The notes beneath the pieces were generated by a model. The model saw nothing but the letters and a program-made list of their open reading frames with translations. It had not been told where the DNA came from and made no database searches. Positions 1 to 7,409 of a stretch of 33,496 bases of DNA are shown here, piece by piece. Each line of letters starts with the position of its first letter. Position 1 is the stretch's first letter. A program made the position numbers and the translations under genes. Source of the stretch: Lachnospiraceae bacterium (lineage in GTDB: Bacteria > Bacillota > Clostridia > Lachnospirales > Lachnospiraceae); contig JAHZFJ010000038.1 in NCBI GenBank assembly GCA_019421365.1, forward strand, positions 1-33,496, given 5' to 3'.

Positions 1-204
1 TGTATAGCATATTGCTGACAATAAAATGACAATACAATCAGATAAAAACATAGCGAATACATGTAAAACAGTTCGAAAATGAACTGCTTTAAAACTAAAA
101 CACTGAGGAAGCACCATAAAGCAAATAGAACTTTGCGAGTTCGAATAAATAGGAGTACTTGAAAACCTTGATTTTAAAGGAAATATGTAACTTTATATAA
201 ATTG

Positions 205-265
205 AAAAGTGGGTAGTTATGATAGCTGTTTTAAAAAGTGGCAATCATGACTACTCACTTTTTAA
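205..265 (+). terminator. Imperfect long hairpin with T-rich 3' end, probable terminator
   Basis: An inverted repeat of about 19 bp has its left arm at 205-223 and its right arm at 244-262. The two imperfect positions can form G-U pairs in RNA. The right arm runs directly into a T-rich tract (CACTTTTTAAATTT), which suits an intrinsic terminator for a gene outside the window to the left. The loop of about 20 nt is longer than usual, so a decayed mobile-element end is an alternative. Nothing else gene-like was seen in 1-400. Confidence 0.5.
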
Positions 266-418
266 ATTTATAGAGGGTTATTATATGACAAAAGATTCAA
301 CAAAATAAATATAACATTTATTATTCGCAGAATATAAGGTAGATAATTAAAAAAATTGTGATTTTTCTACAATATTGTGGTAATATATTATAAGAAGTAA
401 ATGAAAAGGAGGTGGATT

Positions 419-1264
419 ATGAGTAATAATTTAATCTTAAAAAGATTCTTTTCAAAATCAATGCTTGTGGATCTGCTTTCGCAGAAAAAAAGTAATATAT
501 TTGATTGTGTAATAAAGAGATATATTAAAAATCCTGATGGAAAAACATATGATGAATTAATAAGTGAAATATACACATTCATGAGTAAGGAATACAGGAC
601 AGAGTATCTGTACAAAAATACAATTTTAAATAAATTACTTTTTGCAAAACATGATTACAAAAAAACGATAGCCTTAACAGAACTTCCTATTGATAAGTCA
701 AAAGCTGATTTGGTGATGATAAATGGTAAAGGTGTTGTATATGAAATTAAAACAGAGTTGGATAATCTGGATAGGATTGAATCTCAAATACAAGACTACT
801 ATAAAGCTTTTACAGAGGTAATTGTGGTAACTTATGAAGATAACATTAAGAAGGTAATAGACACTGTACCTCAAAGTGTAGGAATTATGATGTTAACGAA
901 ACGTCAAGCATTAAAACCAGTTCGAAATGCAGAGATAGTAAATAAGTATTTGGATAATTATACCATATTTAAAATTTTAAGAAAAAATGAGTTCGAGCAA
1001 ATATTATTGGATAACAAGCTAGAACTTCCAGAGGTAATTCAGTTTGAATATTATAAGGAATGCTATAGTCTAATTAAAAGTATTGATATTCAAAAATTAC
1101 AGAAGGAAATGTTAGAACAGTTAAAGACTAGAATGAGAATTGAAATGGTAGAATTCTGCTTAGATTCACCTAAAGAGTTGAGGTTTTTGACATATTTTGA
1201 TGGAAGCATTCGAACAAAAAGAAATGAGTTTGAGACAGTAATGAAAAAAAGTTATGGAGGTTGA
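419..1264 (+). CDS. sce7726 family protein, PD-(D/E)XK-like
   Basis: This 281-residue protein has the signature of the sce7726 family: a YLYKN motif, an ADLVMING strand, a VYEIKTELDNLDRI block, and a later GIMMLTK strand. D97, E109-x-K111 and a following Q/Y helix (about 123-128) have the spacing of a PD-(D/E)XK nuclease core, so a DNA-cutting or DNA-binding role is inferred; the family's function is not established. The ATG at 419 is preferred over 401 because AAAGGAGGT lies just upstream of 419, inside the longer reading frame. The stop overlaps the Shine-Dalgarno region of the sce7725 gene, and these two families usually travel together. The DUF6119 gene lies downstream on the same strand. 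No membrane segment or signal peptide is visible. The family call is by motif recognition and is fairly sure; the nuclease assignment is less so. Confidence 0.8.
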   Translation: MSNNLILKRFFSKSMLVDLLSQKKSNIFDCVIKRYIKNPDGKTYDELISEIYTFMSKEYRTEYLYKNTILNKLLFAKHDYKKTIALTELPIDKSKADLVMINGKGVVYEIKTELDNLDRIESQIQDYYKAFTEVIVVTYEDNIKKVIDTVPQSVGIMMLTKRQALKPVRNAEIVNKYLDNYTIFKILRKNEFEQILLDNKLELPEVIQFEYYKECYSLIKSIDIQKLQKEMLEQLKTRMRIEMVEFCLDSPKELRFLTYFDGSIRTKRNEFETVMKKSYGG

Positions 1265-1266
1265 TT

Positions 1267-2199
1267 ATGTATTTTCCGTATTTAAGAGGGCGTCAATTTG
1301 AACTAATTGCATTACGAGAATTGTTAGAGAAAGAATTAATTGGGAGTAGAGTTGTTCCAGTTATTGAACCTGTAAAACTTACATCGACATTGGTAAAAAC
1401 ATTACAGCTATATACGAAAAAGGAACATAGAATAGCGTTGGTAATGAATCCGGAAGTGGGAGAGTTTATTTCAAAGATAAAATTAAAAAAGAAAGAGCAA
1501 GATGCGATCGTTGATGAATTATATAAACAACTAGAGGAGGAGTGCATTATTCGGGCATATTTAATGAAAAACAATACACCTGCTCAGCTAAAAAAGAAAA
1601 AAGATATAGAAAAATTCATGATTATTAATCCAAAACGTGACTGTTTGGAGGATTTTTTGGAGATTTATAATATACAAGAACCCGCTTTTACACTGATACC
1701 AGATGATAGAACTTTCATTAAAAAAACACCAAATTCTAAAGTGATATTTGTAGATCGTTTTGAAAAGGCAGCAAGAAATTCTGATTATTGCAAAAAAGTT
1801 GATGATTTTTTTTCAGAAGACCATTTAGTTTTTAAAGAAGAGAGGTTAAGAGGATTTTCTGATTATTCTGTAGTTGGTGCAGATTATAGTGAATCAGGCT
1901 TTGCTCCATTAGCAGTTGCAATTCATATTGTGTATTTTGATAAAAATAAGGAACTGCGAATAAGACATTTTGTATCAGATTCAAATGATGATATTAATGA
2001 TCCTGCTGGAAAGTTTGGTGAAGCTGTTAAAAAATTAGTAGATTGGGTGAAAGAAACGGAGCAAATAAAGACAGAAGGATTAAAGCGTTTTATAGAATGC
2101 TATAATACAGGAAAATATCCAGGATTAGGAACTGCAAAAAAATATTCGATAATGCATCATTTAGAGCTTATGAATATGTTTTTAGAGGGAGAAATCTAG
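1267..2199 (+). CDS. sce7725 family (beta-protein-like) protein
   Basis: This protein of about 310 residues begins with YFPYLRGRQFELIALREL, the diagnostic start of the sce7725 family, which appears related to the phage-type beta protein family (inference). A VVPVIEPVK strand follows at about 30-38. The pattern suggests a TIM-barrel-like alpha/beta fold rather than a nuclease, and no obvious catalytic motif is seen. The ATG at 1267 has GGAGG at 1256-1260 with a good spacer. A TTG at 1261 in the same frame is possible but less likely. The gene follows sce7726 without a gap, so the two are probably cotranscribed and their products probably act together. The biochemical role is unknown; the context (HEPN/RES remnant, DUF6119, Septu-like pair) points to defence against foreign DNA. 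Confidence 0.8.
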   Translation: MYFPYLRGRQFELIALRELLEKELIGSRVVPVIEPVKLTSTLVKTLQLYTKKEHRIALVMNPEVGEFISKIKLKKKEQDAIVDELYKQLEEECIIRAYLMKNNTPAQLKKKKDIEKFMIINPKRDCLEDFLEIYNIQEPAFTLIPDDRTFIKKTPNSKVIFVDRFEKAARNSDYCKKVDDFFSEDHLVFKEERLRGFSDYSVVGADYSESGFAPLAVAIHIVYFDKNKELRIRHFVSDSNDDINDPAGKFGEAVKKLVDWVKETEQIKTEGLKRFIECYNTGKYPGLGTAKKYSIMHHLELMNMFLEGEI

Positions 2200-2210
2200 A
2201 GCTAATTTGT

Positions 2211-2488
2211 ATGAATTTCTTTAGTGATATTGAACTTCGCTCAATTATTGAAAGTCAAAACATAAAAAAAATCTGTGAAATAACAGGAGAAATAGATGCA
2301 GTAGTTTATGATACTGATAAATTATAATAAAAGATTACATATTAGAGATATTAAATATATATTCCCCAGAATCTGACTTGCCAAATGACTTTCCAGCTGA
2401 AAATCTTAATTATAAAGAGCATATATTATTCGAAGAATGGACAATTTTTAGGGATTTATTACATGGTAAAGCTGAAGAAATTAATTAG
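2211..2488 (+). pseudogene. Remnant of a HEPN/RES N-terminal-domain protein
   Basis: Two reading frames together give a recognisable protein start. The first (2211-2327) reads FSDIELRSIIES...CEITG...VVYDTD and ends at TAA. The second, in another frame (to 2488), reads ILNIYSPESDLPNDFPAENL...LFEEWTIF. This matches the N-terminal domain that precedes RES-type ADP-ribosyltransferase or NAD-consuming toxins (HEPN/RES N-terminal domain). The RES catalytic part is absent, and there is at least one frameshift and one stop. It was probably once a third partner or a neighbouring toxin of the sce7726/sce7725 pair. Identification rests on memory of the motif and should be confirmed by a profile search. 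Confidence 0.45.
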
Positions 2489-2521
2489 CTTAATTCAAAG
2501 GAGTGAATTATAAGCGAATTA

Positions 2522-2746
2522 ATGAGTGGAAAAATGAAGGAGCCATTAGAAAGAATCTTAGAATATTAGAATAATACAGAAATCACTAATACAATTGGAC
2601 GGGAATTGACAGGAAAATCAACTGCACAGGTAAGAAGATATTTAAAAGAACTTTGTGACGTTGGTATTTTAAAAAGTAACAAATGGCAATATGTATTTGA
2701 AGCAATAGGTCATTCGCTCATTTTAAGTGAGCGAATGATTGAATAG
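2522..2746 (+). pseudogene. Small winged-helix-like gene with an in-frame stop
   Basis: The frame reads MSGKMKEPLERILEY, a TAG at 2567-2569, then NNTEITNTIGRELTGKS followed by TAQVRRYLKELCDVGILKS to the stop at 2744-2746. The helix-turn-helix-wing pattern (RELTGKSTAQVRRYLKEL, GILKS) looks like the C-terminal part of an ATP-dependent DNA helicase-type regulator or a small DNA-binding protein. The stop makes it a probable pseudogene of about 74 codons, although a short protein could start at the internal ATG only as a fragment. Family not recognised with certainty. Confidence 0.4.
2710..2738. repeat. Perfect 11-bp inverted repeat, 7-nt loop
   Basis: TCATTCGCTCA at 2710-2720 pairs perfectly with TGAGCGAATGA at 2728-2738. 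No T tract follows, so it is not a standard intrinsic terminator. It lies at the end of the decayed winged-helix frame and about 50 bp before the DUF6119 start, so it could be an operator or an RNA hairpin in the DUF6119 leader. Confidence 0.5.
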
Positions 2747-2787
2747 GAGAAGATAACCTATGATTAGTGGGAGGTGGGGGTTATAAT

Positions 2788-4413
2788 ATGGGGCAGATAA
2801 ATCTATATAAGATTGAAGGCGATAAAAAAACAGAATTCTTTGATAGGTTAAATGAAAAGTTTGAATGCATTGGTTGTGAAGAATATACTGGTATTAGTAA
2901 TAATGAAGTTAGCTATGAAGTTGGAACGTATATTAATATTCCAGAAGAAAAAGGGAAACTTAGTTGGCAATGGATTTTAGACATATATGATTTTGAAAAA
3001 ATTGATATAGCATCCTATCCGAAAGCCGTTTTAGTGGTTGAAGATAATGAATGTGTTTATGCTATTACATATGGAATGTCATTTTTTGTAGTAGATAAGT
3101 ATTGTGACGTTAATTTTGCATTTGATTTTGCCAGACGCATTAAGCTGAAGCAGATAAATACAACAACATTAACAGCCCCAAACGCCCAACGTAATAAATT
3201 GATCAATGTTTATGTGAATTATAATGAGCTAGAGTTTGATAGTGGAGAATCATTTGCAAAAATAAAAGCTAAAGCAGATTTGGAACGAGAATTTACAGTT
3301 CATGGTGAGACTGTAGAGATTGGGCATTCAATAAAAACCAATATTTTAGAAGATAGTATTGATAGTATATTAAGAATGATCGAGTACGTGAAAGAAGTGG
3401 CTAAAAAGGAAGAATTACATAAAATTCCGGTATTTTCAAAAATTAGAGACAAACAGATTTTGGATGAGTTAGACAATGAACTTAAAGAAAGAATTGACGA
3501 AGACATTGACTCCATAAATATATCTGAACTTGATATTATTGGTGCAACTGAAGTATTTAATAATAATGATGCCACATTTACATTGAAATATAAATATGGT
3601 AAGCAAAAAGAAATAGATGAACTGTCTAAAAATAATATTATGCAATTTATTGCAGAAAACAATTTAAAAGTTAAGGATGACTTTTTAGACATTAAAGTGA
3701 TAAGCAATAAAAACAATAATCCTGTTTGCACAGAAATTATTAGAAAGATGATAGATTATACAAATGATAAAAAAAGATGCTTGTTGCTTAAGGGAGATTG
3801 GTTTTTATTTAATGATGACTATGTTCAATATTTGAAAGATTCAATTTTGGAAATCCCTATTAAATATAATCCAGAATATGATTTTTCAACTGTGCAAAAG
3901 GATGAATATGTTAACAGAAAATATGAAAGTGAAAAATCCTTGCCAACATATAAAGATCTAGACGAAGCGGCAATCAAGAAGAAAATGAAGGATAAATATT
4001 ATGCAGAACGAGTATTTAACTGTGTTATGGAAGAAGAACATGAATTTCAAAACTATGATCGCTGTGAAGAAAAAATAGGTGGCGAAAAAATAGAGCTCAT
4101 GGATCTTTATAAAGATAAAACTATGTTTGCGGTGAAAATAGGAAATGCTTCGTCAAAATTGTGCTACGCGGTAGATCAATCAATTAGCTCTATTAAGGCA
4201 TATAAACATAAAATGCTAGAGAATATGCCTGAAATCGATAATGTTGCTGTTTGGATAATATTAAAGAATAGAGAACATTTGCCGATTGTGAATGAGCAAC
4301 CGGATTTGACAAAACTTCATATGATAATGCTTAAGAATAGACTCGATACATGGAAAAAAGAGATTAGATTATTAGGTTACAAACCAGTAATATACATTAA
4401 TTATTGGGATTAG
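2788..4413 (+). CDS. DUF6119 (TIGR04141) family protein
   Basis: This 541-residue protein has the layout of the sporadically distributed TIGR04141/DUF6119 family. The N-terminal half carries SYPKAVLVVEDNECVYAITYG, then FDFARRIKL, and TTTLTAPNAQRNK. The C-terminal half carries AERVFNCVMEEE...YDRCEEKIGG..IELMDLY, a KIGNASSKLCYAVDQ strand, then AVWIIL. The function is not established. The C-terminal part contains short beta-rich strands, but no nuclease or ATPase motif was identified. The ATG at 2788 is chosen because a purine-rich GGGAGGTGGGGG ribosome-binding region lies upstream; a GTG at 2767 in frame is within that region and less likely. The gene stands alone between decayed genes and the Septu-like pair. 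The family is scattered among genomes and commonly sits in accessory regions, which supports a defence or mobile-element role (inference). Confidence 0.75.
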   Translation: MGQINLYKIEGDKKTEFFDRLNEKFECIGCEEYTGISNNEVSYEVGTYINIPEEKGKLSWQWILDIYDFEKIDIASYPKAVLVVEDNECVYAITYGMSFFVVDKYCDVNFAFDFARRIKLKQINTTTLTAPNAQRNKLINVYVNYNELEFDSGESFAKIKAKADLEREFTVHGETVEIGHSIKTNILEDSIDSILRMIEYVKEVAKKEELHKIPVFSKIRDKQILDELDNELKERIDEDIDSINISELDIIGATEVFNNNDATFTLKYKYGKQKEIDELSKNNIMQFIAENNLKVKDDFLDIKVISNKNNNPVCTEIIRKMIDYTNDKKRCLLLKGDWFLFNDDYVQYLKDSILEIPIKYNPEYDFSTVQKDEYVNRKYESEKSLPTYKDLDEAAIKKKMKDKYYAERVFNCVMEEEHEFQNYDRCEEKIGGEKIELMDLYKDKTMFAVKIGNASSKLCYAVDQSISSIKAYKHKMLENMPEIDNVAVWIILKNREHLPIVNEQPDLTKLHMIMLKNRLDTWKKEIRLLGYKPVIYINYWD

Positions 4414-4496
4414 ATTTCTGAAGTTTTGATAAAATTGAAAAGTAAGTTTAACTTGGAATACATTCAGATGGATATAAAGGAGTGCAGGACATCAGC

Positions 4497-4559
4497 ATGC
4501 CTAGAAAAGAAAATTCTAATAGAGATGAATACTGGGTGTCAAAGGATAATGTTCATTAA
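4497..4559 (+). other. Possible 20-codon leader or truncated gene start
   Basis: The frame begins MPRKENSNRDEYWVSKDN and ends after 20 codons at TAA, with AAGGAGTGC upstream. It looks like the cut-off beginning of a larger gene, or a leader peptide before the ATPase gene that starts at 4579. Its family could not be recognised, and it may not be translated. Confidence 0.2.
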
Positions 4560-4578
4560 TTTATAGAGGTGGTTACTT

Positions 4579-6096
4579 ATGAAATATATAATTTCTTTAG
4601 ATACTATTTACGACAAAGACTTGATTGTTTTAATGCCTGAAAGTTGGGATGATTATCATTACAAAACATTGTTTGAGGCAATATACATCAATAAAGATGG
4701 AGATAAAATTAACTTAGGTTCTGTGAAAATAGGAAAAAGCAAATTGGCGGAAGGCTATGTAAAAGACTATTTAGAGAAAACTTTTACAGAACTTCCGGAG
4801 GATTTTTTTTCAGTGTGGCAATCTGCCGAGAGTTATCAAAAGGTAAAGGAGGTAGACGATAAATATGATATAAATGTGTTTGAAACATTACATGATATAG
4901 CATATGATCTTTCACTATTTAGTAAATATGAAAATGAAAGAGTTGTTACTGTTTCGTTGCTTAGATTTGTATCAAAGCATATGTGCGTTAATCAATTTCA
5001 TAGAATTGCTATTGGGGAATCAGAATTGACACCATACCATTTTGATTACATTGTTAGGCAAAAAGACGAGTTATTTATGGATTTAAAGTTAGAGTTTTCA
5101 GTTCAACCTAGGTCGTTACCGCCAACGAATATTCATGCAATTATAGGTAGTAATGGCACTGGAAAAACTACGTTAATAAAAAACATGATAAAAAGTATTT
5201 GTAATGAAGATAAGTCAAGTGGAGAACTTGCTTATTCAACATCTGATGAGGATGAATTAGGCTATTTCGAAAGTGTAATGTGTGTTTCTTTTAGCCCATT
5301 TGATAATTATTCTGAGGTTGAAAATTGTAAAAATTTCAAGTATATAGGAGTGCGAAAGGAATATTCTAAGGTAGTGAACGAAGATGGTTATGGAGAAATA
5401 AATCTTCTTGATGATATTAAAAATAAGTTTATAGAAAGTTACAAAAATTGTATGGCTAATAAGACTAAAAAAAATGATTGGCTAGAAATAATCAAAATGT
5501 TTGGTAACGATGGCGATTATTTATTTGGTACTTATAATTTTACTGAAGTGGTATGGAATGAAAGTGTTTTATCATATGAAAATACTTGCAAGATAGAAAT
5601 AATTTTTGAAAGTTTGAGTGCAGGGCATAAAGAAGTTCTATCTATTATTACTAGGTGTATTGATCAGTTAGCTGAAAAAACAATTTTATTTGTCGATGAA
5701 CCAGAAAATCATCTGCATCCACCATTACTTTCATCGATGATAAGGGGGATTTCGCAAATGTTGATAAAACGAAATGGAGTTGCAATCATATCAACCCATT
5801 CGCCCATAGTATTGCAGGAAATTCCTAACTCTTGTGTGTGGATTCTTAACAGAGAAGAAAAAAAAATATTTGGAAACAGACCAGAGATAGAAACGTTTGG
5901 AACTAATATTGGCGTGCTTACAAATGAAGTGTTCGGATATGAGGTGAAAAAGTCAGGTTTTAACACATTGTTGAAAGAGGTCGTTAATAGGTGTAATACA
6001 TATGAGGAAGTATTAAATGAATTCAACAATCAGCTAGGAAATGAAGCTAAGAGTATAGTGCGTATTTTGCTAGTACAGAAAGGGATGAGTGATTGA
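4579..6096 (+). CDS. AAA family ATPase, Septu PtuA-like
   Basis: This 505-residue protein is an ABC/SMC-like ATPase. Walker A is GSNGTGKT at about 190-197, a LSAGHKE signature-like motif is near 347-353, Walker B is TILFVDEPENHLHPP with D373/E374, and the switch histidine is in ISTHSP near 407. The first 180 residues form a separate N-terminal domain without a recognised motif. No TOPRIM motif follows, which separates it from OLD nucleases. The gene overlaps the following HNH-nuclease gene by 4 nt, so the two are translationally coupled. The pairing of an ATPase with an HNH nuclease is the organisation of Septu (PtuA-PtuB), an anti-phage system in which the ATPase forms the complex and controls the nuclease. 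The start ATG has AGAGGTGG upstream. Assignment to Septu rather than another ATPase-HNH pair is probable, not certain. Confidence 0.75.
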   Translation: MKYIISLDTIYDKDLIVLMPESWDDYHYKTLFEAIYINKDGDKINLGSVKIGKSKLAEGYVKDYLEKTFTELPEDFFSVWQSAESYQKVKEVDDKYDINVFETLHDIAYDLSLFSKYENERVVTVSLLRFVSKHMCVNQFHRIAIGESELTPYHFDYIVRQKDELFMDLKLEFSVQPRSLPPTNIHAIIGSNGTGKTTLIKNMIKSICNEDKSSGELAYSTSDEDELGYFESVMCVSFSPFDNYSEVENCKNFKYIGVRKEYSKVVNEDGYGEINLLDDIKNKFIESYKNCMANKTKKNDWLEIIKMFGNDGDYLFGTYNFTEVVWNESVLSYENTCKIEIIFESLSAGHKEVLSIITRCIDQLAEKTILFVDEPENHLHPPLLSSMIRGISQMLIKRNGVAIISTHSPIVLQEIPNSCVWILNREEKKIFGNRPEIETFGTNIGVLTNEVFGYEVKKSGFNTLLKEVVNRCNTYEEVLNEFNNQLGNEAKSIVRILLVQKGMSD

Positions 6097-6935
6097 GAAA
6101 ATTGAATATCCCTTCAATTGTATGCAAAGAAAAAGAGATTTACACGGAGTGTGCTTGTGATTTTACTGGAAAACCAGAGTATACCAGAATCGCTCTTTTA
6201 TATGTGGATGAGGTTGAAAAATGTTCAAATGGGTATACGACCTATGTGCCACGTAGCATATTAGGATTTCCACATATTGACATAGACAATGAAGATAAAA
6301 AAATTATTGAGAAGGTATATACTCAAAAATTTGCACCAGAGGGTTCGGTGGGAAGAAAGTATTACAATATAATAGTTCAAAATGCGAACAATAAATGTCC
6401 AATATGCGGAGGTGGAAAAATAAAAAATTTAGATCATTTTCTACCTAAAAGTAAATATCCGTTATTGTGTGTAACGCCTGCAAATTTAATTCCTACCTGC
6501 AGAGACTGTAATTTGGATAAAAGGACGGAGATAAGTGATGATTATTATGAAATCCCATTTCATCCATATTTTGAAACGATGAATGATAAGTGGGTTGAGT
6601 GTGATTTGTGTTTTTTTACGGACAAAACATATTTATTAATGTATATAGTTGGATATGATAAATTATTAAATCCTAATATGTGGAGGAAATATAAAGCACA
6701 TATGCGTATAACGGATTTAGATGCTACATTCAACAGTAGAGCATCAGAGGAATTAGATAATGTTAGGGAGATGTATAAAGACGAACTAATGGTATGTGGA
6801 AAAGCTAAAATAGAATTATCATTAATAGAAGTAAAGAATAGTGCTGAAAAAATAGATATTAATTCATGGAAATCTGCGCTATATAGAGCATTAATAAAGA
6901 AGTGCGATGAATTTTGTAATTGGCTAGAAATTTGA
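6093..6935 (+). CDS. HNH endonuclease, Septu PtuB-like
   Basis: This 280-residue protein carries an HNH nuclease core in its middle. The zinc pair C102-x2-C105 (CPIC) is followed by LDHFLPKSKYP with D114-H115, then the asparagine N131 in ANLIPTC, and the second zinc pair C136-x2-C139 followed by N140. The DHFxPKS motif is typical of PtuB and retron-associated HNH nucleases. The N-terminal 90 and C-terminal 130 residues are longer than in minimal PtuB proteins. The only plausible start is a TTG at 6093 that overlaps the ATPase stop, with an AGAAAGGG site upstream, indicating coupled synthesis. It would be expected to cut nucleic acid when released or activated by the ATPase partner. No reverse transcriptase or ncRNA module is present upstream, so this is not a complete retron. 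Confidence 0.8.
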   Translation: MRKLNIPSIVCKEKEIYTECACDFTGKPEYTRIALLYVDEVEKCSNGYTTYVPRSILGFPHIDIDNEDKKIIEKVYTQKFAPEGSVGRKYYNIIVQNANNKCPICGGGKIKNLDHFLPKSKYPLLCVTPANLIPTCRDCNLDKRTEISDDYYEIPFHPYFETMNDKWVECDLCFFTDKTYLLMYIVGYDKLLNPNMWRKYKAHMRITDLDATFNSRASEELDNVREMYKDELMVCGKAKIELSLIEVKNSAEKIDINSWKSALYRALIKKCDEFCNWLEI

Positions 6936-7003
6936 AATACAATATGCCTGAATCTTACTTTTAATAAAATCCTATTCAATAATATTAATAATCTGATTGA
7001 TCA

Positions 7004-7249
7004 GCTGAATATATATCTTTATTTTATGGAATAAGAGTAACAATGTATTATGAACATCATAATCCACTACATTTTCTGCAATTAAGGCTTTAATTGATCT
7101 GAAGAAGCGAGAGTTATTAAGGGTGCTCTGCCTTCGCGACAATTAAAAATGATACTTAATGATGTGTAATTCATCAAGACGAGTTAATGGAAATATGGGA
7201 ACTTTTAAAAGATGGGTTATCATTAAATCGAATTAATCCATTAGTATAA
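7004..7249 (+). pseudogene. Decayed DUF4160 gene
   Basis: Three reading frames, read in turn, rebuild most of a DUF4160 protein: AEYISLFYGIRVTMYYEHHN then PLHF, next VIKGALPSRQLKMIL, and finally VIHQDELMEIWELLKDG then LSLNRINPLV and stop at 7247-7249. At least two frameshifts and two stops separate them, so no protein is made. DUF4160 proteins are about 80-90 residues and are usually followed by a DUF2442 gene, as here; the pair resembles a toxin-antitoxin arrangement, but this is not proven. Confidence 0.65.
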
Positions 7250-7260
7250 GAGAGGTAATA

Positions 7261-7375
7261 TTAGTTCAAGTCATACCAACTGAGGATTATACTGTATATA
7301 TTTAATTTGAAGATGGTAAAATAGTGTGTTTAGACAGATAGGCTATATGATTATGTAGCTGATTATATGAACTAA
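7261..7375 (+). pseudogene. Decayed DUF2442 gene, 5' half
   Basis: The frame gives LVQVIPTEDYTVYI, a TAA stop, FEDGKIVCLDR, then after a frameshift RLYDYVADYMN and a stop at 7373-7375. The pattern (V-P-x-x-D-Y-x-V, F-E-D-G-x-I) is the start of DUF2442, the usual partner of DUF4160, located just before it. The C-terminal half is missing; the intact helicase gene begins 34 nt later. The arrangement suggests that helicase-module insertion or a deletion removed the end of this gene. Confidence 0.6.
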
Positions 7376-7409
7376 TATAGAACTCTACTACCACGAAAGG
7401 TGCATTCAA

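Noticed and set aside
401..418. Upstream ATG at 401 as the start of the sce7726 gene
   Set aside because: The Shine-Dalgarno sequence AAGGAGGT lies inside the region between 401 and 419, so it serves the ATG at 419.
4579..6935. A complete retron with ATPase-HNH effectors
   Set aside because: No reverse transcriptase gene or ncRNA repeat was found near the ATPase-HNH pair.
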